NCBI GenBank assembly: GCA_003280345.1
Contig: QCFB01000003.1
Coordinates: 31,268-95,267, forward strand
Direction: 5' to 3'
Origin: Prochlorococcus sp. AG-363-A16
GTDB taxonomy: Bacteria; Cyanobacteriota; Cyanobacteriia; PCC-6307; Cyanobiaceae
DNA: 64,000 nucleotides
Shown here: piece by piece, positions 63,850 to 64,000 of the stretch
How positions within the stretch are numbered: position 1 is the stretch's first letter
Layout: each line of letters opens with the position of its first letter
The notes under the pieces: generated by a model
Databases searched by the model: none
Told to the model about the DNA's origin: nothing
Seen by the model: the letters and a program-made list of their open reading frames with translations, nothing else
Program-made: the position numbers and the translations under genes

Positions 63850-63938
63850 TTAATTTTGTTTAGAAGAATAGGGTTTGTATTAAATAAAACGAGTTTTCGC
63901 ACCTTCACATGTAATTGTGGTCCGATCGGGGACAAATT

Positions 63939-64000
63939 ATGAATGCACCTCTTCAACTAAGAATTAGCGTTGCTAGCTGCTGGGCAACCACCCGAATCGC
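63939..64000 (+). CDS. Partial ORF at window edge
   Basis: ATG 63939, product MNAPLQLRISVASCWATTRI… runs off the window. Too short to judge. Confidence 0.35.
   Translation, partial: MNAPLQLRISVASCWATTRI

Noticed and set aside
1..64000. tRNA genes, CRISPR arrays, transposases, integrases
   Set aside because: Looked for T-loop consensus, spaced direct repeats and typical transposase motifs in all gaps; none seen.

Overview
The window comes from a marine picocyanobacterium, most likely a low-light-adapted Prochlorococcus. The sequence shows three tandem Pcb-type chlorophyll-binding antenna genes, magnesium chelatase (chlI), the aerobic cyclase acsF, petG, an AT-rich base composition, many GTG/TTG starts, and the cyanobacterial small RNA Yfr1 between guaB3 and trxA. 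I see no tRNA, rRNA, CRISPR array, transposase or integrase.

Left block (1-19 kb) is compact housekeeping: gyrA (5' part), a CAAD-type membrane protein, guaB3, Yfr1, trxA, hisH, rsmD, petG (opposite strand, overlapping rsmD), a membrane-anchored cytochrome c, a TrmJ-like methyltransferase, a class A beta-lactamase-like protein, chlI, ruvC, 5-formyltetrahydrofolate cyclo-ligase, sufE, hom, a peptide-type ABC binding protein plus one permease, an alpha/beta hydrolase, an MFS transporter and a PfkB sugar kinase.

Middle block (19-42 kb) is loosely packed and rich in very small genes, mostly membrane or secreted peptides under 80 aa; I found a dozen or more by hand. Embedded in it are a MIF/tautomerase homologue, acsF, a 2Fe-2S ferredoxin, an outer-membrane beta-barrel protein, and three pcb genes, each with its own conserved leader and hairpin terminator. 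A 172-bp duplication (promoter, leader and first 25 codons) lies 13 kb apart and drives two small genes whose C-termini differ.

A cell-surface polysaccharide segment (42.7-47.7 kb: glycosyltransferase, methyltransferase, polysaccharide deacetylase-like protein, membrane protein) borders ychF. A 31-bp partial copy of the ychF 3' end sits 1.4 kb away, suggesting an old insertion junction.

Right block (47.7-64 kb) returns to housekeeping: ychF, an HlyD-type adaptor containing a perfect 18-bp inverted repeat, polA, cysS, an NSS-type sodium symporter, dxr, a YheT-like hydrolase, the three-gene pntAB transhydrogenase operon, and a DEAD/DEAH helicase with no canonical start in frame.

Several short genes, and the helicase 5' end, read coherently only if one A is added to or removed from an A-run, or if one TAG is read through. 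This could be sequence error, real decay or slippage. It is the most useful thing to check, together with the duplicated leader gene pair.
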